IMG/VR virus record: IMGVR_UViG_3300027907_000607
Location: 1-25,880 of that record
Reading direction: 5' to 3' (one strand)
DNA from: a virus
DNA length: 25,880 nt
The notes under the pieces were generated by a model. The model was given only the letters and a program-made list of their open reading frames with translations, did not search any database and had not been told where the DNA came from. Shown in pieces: positions 22,604 through 25,880 of the stretch; position 1 is the first letter of the stretch; every line of letters begins with the position of its first letter. The position numbers and the translations under genes are program-made.

Positions 22604-23742
22604 TGGCTTACGACAACTATCTCGACGCGTCCGCAAATCCCTACGTGTATGGGCAGGATGAATTCTGGCGCGATGATGAGGAGCTGAAACGCTTCGATCA
22701 GTCCGCCAATCCGACGCAAGCGGCGAAACAGGAAAGCGGGGGCTTCACGGCTGCCCCACCGCCCTCCTCGTCTCCCGCGACACAGGCATGGACGCGACAG
22801 AACGTCAACGAGACGTTGCAGCGTTACGGAGCACCAACCCAAGAGAACCTTGTGAAAGCCGTGGCCGAGAATCCGTGGCTCGGCAAGGTAGCGGGCAACG
22901 GTCGCATTCAGGATACGCAGGCAGGTGGATCGGGTGAGACATGGGATGTCATTGCGAATCTCATGGACCCAACCCAAGCGAAGCACTGGCAGACGCTGAC
23001 CGGTCACACCGCTGCGGCCAAAGCAGCGGCTGCGGCGAAAGCGGGCATCAGCTCAGCAGGCGCGACTTCAGGCTCTAAGTCGTCTTCTGCTGCTCAGTCA
23101 GTGGTTCAACCGATTACGGGCGGCAGCACGCTGTCCATCGATGAGCAGCGAAGGAAGACGGAGGATGAAGCGCTCCGTCAGCAGCTCATCACTCAGCTTT
23201 CGCAGCGGGCTCAGCAGGGTCTAGCGATTGACCGCAACGATCCCAATATTCGTGTCCAGGCAGACGCGTATGCGGCCAACGAAGAGCGGGCGCGACGGAA
23301 CTATCTGGCTGACATTGCTGAACAAGCGGGACCACTCGCCAACCTTCGTGGTGAACAGCGACTTGCAGCGGAGCGTGTGGGACAGCGAACCGGAACATTT
23401 GAAGCCGAACTCGTGGGACGTGAGCTAACAGCGAAGCGTGCAGAGATTGCCGATGCACTCGAATCCATGCGCGGGATGCTAACGACGGGTCAGGAAATGA
23501 CGCTGAGGAAGGAACTCGCGTTGATGGATGACGCCATCAAGCGTCTGCAGATCAAGAACCAGTCTACGCAGTTCGGTCAGAACCTCTCTGAGCAGGCACG
23601 TCAGTTTAACGCGGATCTCGAGTTCAAGAATCGTCAGCTCGCAGAACAGAGCAAGCAAGCGGCGAATCAGCTTGGATTCAACTACGACAGTTTCGATTGG
23701 GTTCGTTCGCCATTGAATCCGGCGAACATGCCACAGAGCTAA
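22603..23742 (+). CDS. Gln/Ala/Glu-rich internal virion-like protein
   Basis: This 379-residue protein has a flexible acidic start (residues 1-75), an Ala-rich stretch (AAAKAAAAAKAGISSAGA) and a long helical C-terminal part (about 190-365) rich in Gln, Glu, Arg and Leu. The composition suits the internal proteins that short-tailed phages eject with their DNA. AAGGA precedes the ATG at 22603 by 8 bases, and the TAATG overlap couples it to the holin-like gene. Confidence 0.6.
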   Translation: MAYDNYLDASANPYVYGQDEFWRDDEELKRFDQSANPTQAAKQESGGFTAAPPPSSSPATQAWTRQNVNETLQRYGAPTQENLVKAVAENPWLGKVAGNGRIQDTQAGGSGETWDVIANLMDPTQAKHWQTLTGHTAAAKAAAAAKAGISSAGATSGSKSSSAAQSVVQPITGGSTLSIDEQRRKTEDEALRQQLITQLSQRAQQGLAIDRNDPNIRVQADAYAANEERARRNYLADIAEQAGPLANLRGEQRLAAERVGQRTGTFEAELVGRELTAKRAEIADALESMRGMLTTGQEMTLRKELALMDDAIKRLQIKNQSTQFGQNLSEQARQFNADLEFKNRQLAEQSKQAANQLGFNYDSFDWVRSPLNPANMPQS

Positions 23743-23745
23743 CCG

Positions 23746-24696
23746 ATGACTGACACATCTATCAACGATTTCAATCTCAAGATTCGGCTGACGCCTTGGT
23801 ATCAGGAGTGGTTCGCTCAGCGCGGACTGAACCCGAATCAGGTGAAACTCAATGACCGGCAGCGAGAAGAACTCAAGCAACTCGTCGTTGCCAACACTGA
23901 GGAGTTTCGACGGAACGGGATGCCGGGGGATATGAAGATCGACCCTGCAGGCAACCTGAATGAAAAGGGCGGATGGGCGGGACTGCCTACGGGCGTCAAG
24001 CTTGCCATCATTGCTGGTGCCACCTTAGCGACCGCTGGTGCTGCAGGTGCCTTCTCTGCAGGCACTGCACCTATCACGACGATTGGTTCTACTCCCCTGT
24101 CCACGAGCGTGGCAGGCTATGGTGTGGTTCCTTCGCTCGCGGGCTCGACTGCAGCGGGAGCGGGTTCGATGGCTGCTGGAGCAGGAACGGCGGCTGCAAC
24201 GACAGCGGCGAGCGGTGGAGCCTTCACGACGATGGCTAACGCGCTGAAGAACCCCGCTACCCGAACGGTGCTCTCCGGCGTGGGTCGGATGGTCAGTGGT
24301 GCAGGCGATGCCGCTGCTGCCAATCGTGGCACGGAGATCGAAGCGCAACTCGCGCACGATAGGCTGACACTCGATGCGGAGCGTGAGGGCCGTTCGCGTC
24401 AATCCGACGCCTACCGCAAAGCGATGCTTGGGCAGCTCGCATCGAGCTATCAGCCCTCTAACCGTCCCGTAGGTTCCGAAGGTCGCAACCCACAAGGGTT
24501 CATCACGCCTGAAGCACGAGCGGCAGGCGAATTCCTCTACTCACAGGGCATGGATCAACTGAAGCACGGTGACACACCGTCTATCACGCCGTTTGACAGG
24601 CTTGCGACTCAGCCGGGACGACTTGAGCGGTTCTCGGCCTACGCCGGGCCAGCGCTCTCTATGTTCGATCTACTCGCAGAAGCAAGGAAGCGATAA
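23746..24696 (+). CDS. Ala/Gly-rich ejection-protein candidate
   Basis: This 316-residue protein has a helical start (TPWYQEWFAQRGLNPNQVKL), then a hydrophobic Ala/Gly/Thr-rich segment (about 85-160, LAIIAGATLATAGAAGAF) that could insert in membranes, then a polar helical part (about 195-316). Membrane-active Ala-rich regions are known in DNA-ejection proteins of podoviruses. It begins 3 bases after the previous stop and has no strong ribosome site. Confidence 0.6.
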   Translation: MTDTSINDFNLKIRLTPWYQEWFAQRGLNPNQVKLNDRQREELKQLVVANTEEFRRNGMPGDMKIDPAGNLNEKGGWAGLPTGVKLAIIAGATLATAGAAGAFSAGTAPITTIGSTPLSTSVAGYGVVPSLAGSTAAGAGSMAAGAGTAAATTAASGGAFTTMANALKNPATRTVLSGVGRMVSGAGDAAAANRGTEIEAQLAHDRLTLDAEREGRSRQSDAYRKAMLGQLASSYQPSNRPVGSEGRNPQGFITPEARAAGEFLYSQGMDQLKHGDTPSITPFDRLATQPGRLERFSAYAGPALSMFDLLAEARKR

Positions 24697-24698
24697 CG

Positions 24699-25880
24699 AT
24701 GGCTCTCAGATTTCATAATCCTGGCAGCGCAGCAGTCGATGAACTGACGAAGTTCTTGGCTGAACGCAAGGCTGAGCAACAGCGCGAGTTCATCAACCGC
24801 ATCACGATGCAGGAGCAAGCGCGAGCTGACGCATCGAGTAAGCGTGCAGACCAGCAGATGGCACTGCAGCAGGACCAGTTCAACGCGGGTCTCGCCGACA
24901 AAATTTACGATGACCTGATGCCTAATGATGTCCTCAACCCAGAGAGTGCTGCTCTGCTCAAGAAGTATGGACGTGGTGGAGGGTTGAAGGATTCAGGCAC
25001 AGGTATTGCGGCTGAAGCGCGGTTCACACCCGATGAAGTGGATGTGAATACCTCTGGCAATCTGACACCAGAGCAAATGGCCGACCTCGACAAGGCGCTG
25101 ACCGGTAGCGTCGATGACCTGAAGTCCACACAGACCAAATCGACCATCGTTCCCGGTGTCATCTTCTCGGAACGTGGTGGACCGAAGTGGGCGGCTGCGA
25201 GACAGACTGCCCAAGAGCGGGCAACTGCGGCGGGCGTATCAGCAACAGCGCGGGCTGAAGAAAAGGAACGGGATCGTGTTGCTGCGAAAGAACGTGCCGA
25301 CGATAGAAACGCCATTACGATGGCGATTGCTCAGTTGAGCAAATCGAATGATGCGACTTCGCGTGAACTCGCCAACCAGCTCAAGCAGCTCCAGATCGAC
25401 GCAGAGCGCACCAAGCAGGACACCGCTGCATCAGAGCGCAATAAGACGTTGGACGCTGCGAAGTCGTCTACCCAGACAGCTTACGACCTGACGAATCGAT
25501 TGCTTGACCCGAACGACGTGGGAGCCGACATCGGTGCCGCGACTGGTGCGTATGAGATGCGAGGGTTCACACAGGGCGCACAGGACTTCAACGCGGTTCG
25601 TGAGCAGTTGGTCGCAGCCCTGGCGCTGCCGAATCTCGGGATGCTCAAAGGTCCAATGTCTGACAAGGATGTGGTCTTCGTGAAGCAGCTCGCTACACGG
25701 CTGGCGAATACACGGATGTCAGAACCGGAGACGGTCACAGCGATCCGTGAGGCTCAGCAGTTCCTGGAGAACAAGGGAGCGGTCAGACCGGAGGCAGCAA
25801 GTCCGACTCCTCCGCCTGCAACAGCAACAACACCACCGTCGCCTGCTCCTAACGACTACCGCACGAAATACGGATACTAA
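24699..25880 (+). CDS. Coiled-coil internal virion-like protein
   Basis: This 393-residue protein is Ala/Gln/Glu/Asp/Arg-rich, with long helical segments (KFLAERKAEQQREFINRITM; then RAEEKERDRVAAKERADDRN) and a Pro/Thr-rich tail (PTPPPATATTPPSPAP). It is the third of three adjacent proteins of this kind, so it likely belongs to the same internal/ejection set. AAGGA lies 10 bases before the ATG. The stop is the last codon of the window. Confidence 0.6.
   Translation: MALRFHNPGSAAVDELTKFLAERKAEQQREFINRITMQEQARADASSKRADQQMALQQDQFNAGLADKIYDDLMPNDVLNPESAALLKKYGRGGGLKDSGTGIAAEARFTPDEVDVNTSGNLTPEQMADLDKALTGSVDDLKSTQTKSTIVPGVIFSERGGPKWAAARQTAQERATAAGVSATARAEEKERDRVAAKERADDRNAITMAIAQLSKSNDATSRELANQLKQLQIDAERTKQDTAASERNKTLDAAKSSTQTAYDLTNRLLDPNDVGADIGAATGAYEMRGFTQGAQDFNAVREQLVAALALPNLGMLKGPMSDKDVVFVKQLATRLANTRMSEPETVTAIREAQQFLENKGAVRPEAASPTPPPATATTPPSPAPNDYRTKYGY

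Noticed and set aside
1-25880. Terminal direct repeats or circular overlap of the window ends
   Set aside because: The first and last bases are gene start and stop with no shared sequence by eye, so completeness cannot be judged.

Overview
This window looks like most of the genome of a tailed, short-tailed (podovirus-like) phage or prophage. The organism cannot be named from sequence alone. The DNA is fairly GC-rich, genes often have AGGAG-type ribosome sites, and three proteins have ordinary Gram-negative-style signal or membrane anchors, so a Gram-negative host (for example a proteobacterium or acidobacterium) is a reasonable inference. No integrase, tRNA, rRNA, CRISPR array or IS element was seen. 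The window starts exactly on an ATG and ends exactly on a stop codon.

Left part (1-8240): accessory, replication and control genes in both orientations. A secreted protein (1-543) faces a leftward replication operon: a small gene (2261-2542) translationally coupled to a D5/P4-family SF3 helicase (609-2264) whose P-loop lysine is replaced by valine. Leftward of a 565-base control region is an HTH-AP2 DNA-binding protein (2677-3396). Rightward of it is a phage sigma-70-like factor with an extra C-terminal HTH (3962-4906), followed by a decayed fragment of a second sigma copy. A membrane-anchored coiled-coil protein (5227-5994), an AT-hook protein that may be the small terminase subunit (6213-6587), a 688-base gene-poor stretch and three small genes follow.

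Right part (8303-25880): a rightward packaging and virion module. The order is large terminase, a membrane-protein insert with its own promoter/operator, scaffold, major capsid protein, decoration-like protein, two more likely structural or unknown proteins, portal, zinc-ribbon protein, head-tail adaptor fused to tail-fibre-like repeats, a small coiled-coil protein, a P22 gp10-like tail hub, a beta-rich minor tail protein, two small membrane proteins (one holin-like) and three Ala/Gln/Glu-rich proteins that resemble internal virion (DNA-ejection) proteins. RNA hairpins sit in nearly every gap from the terminase to the portal, and the capsid gene has a 404-base structured leader.

The most unusual feature is a pair of about 85-bp inverted-repeat elements, one inside the 3' part of the helicase gene (836-920) and one beside a small gene (7181-7264). 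They share a polypyrimidine core and arms made of GTGAMGGG units, where M is A in every unit of the first element and C in every unit of the second. This co-ordinated change suggests a selected structure or protein-binding site, perhaps an origin-like or regulatory element of the phage.
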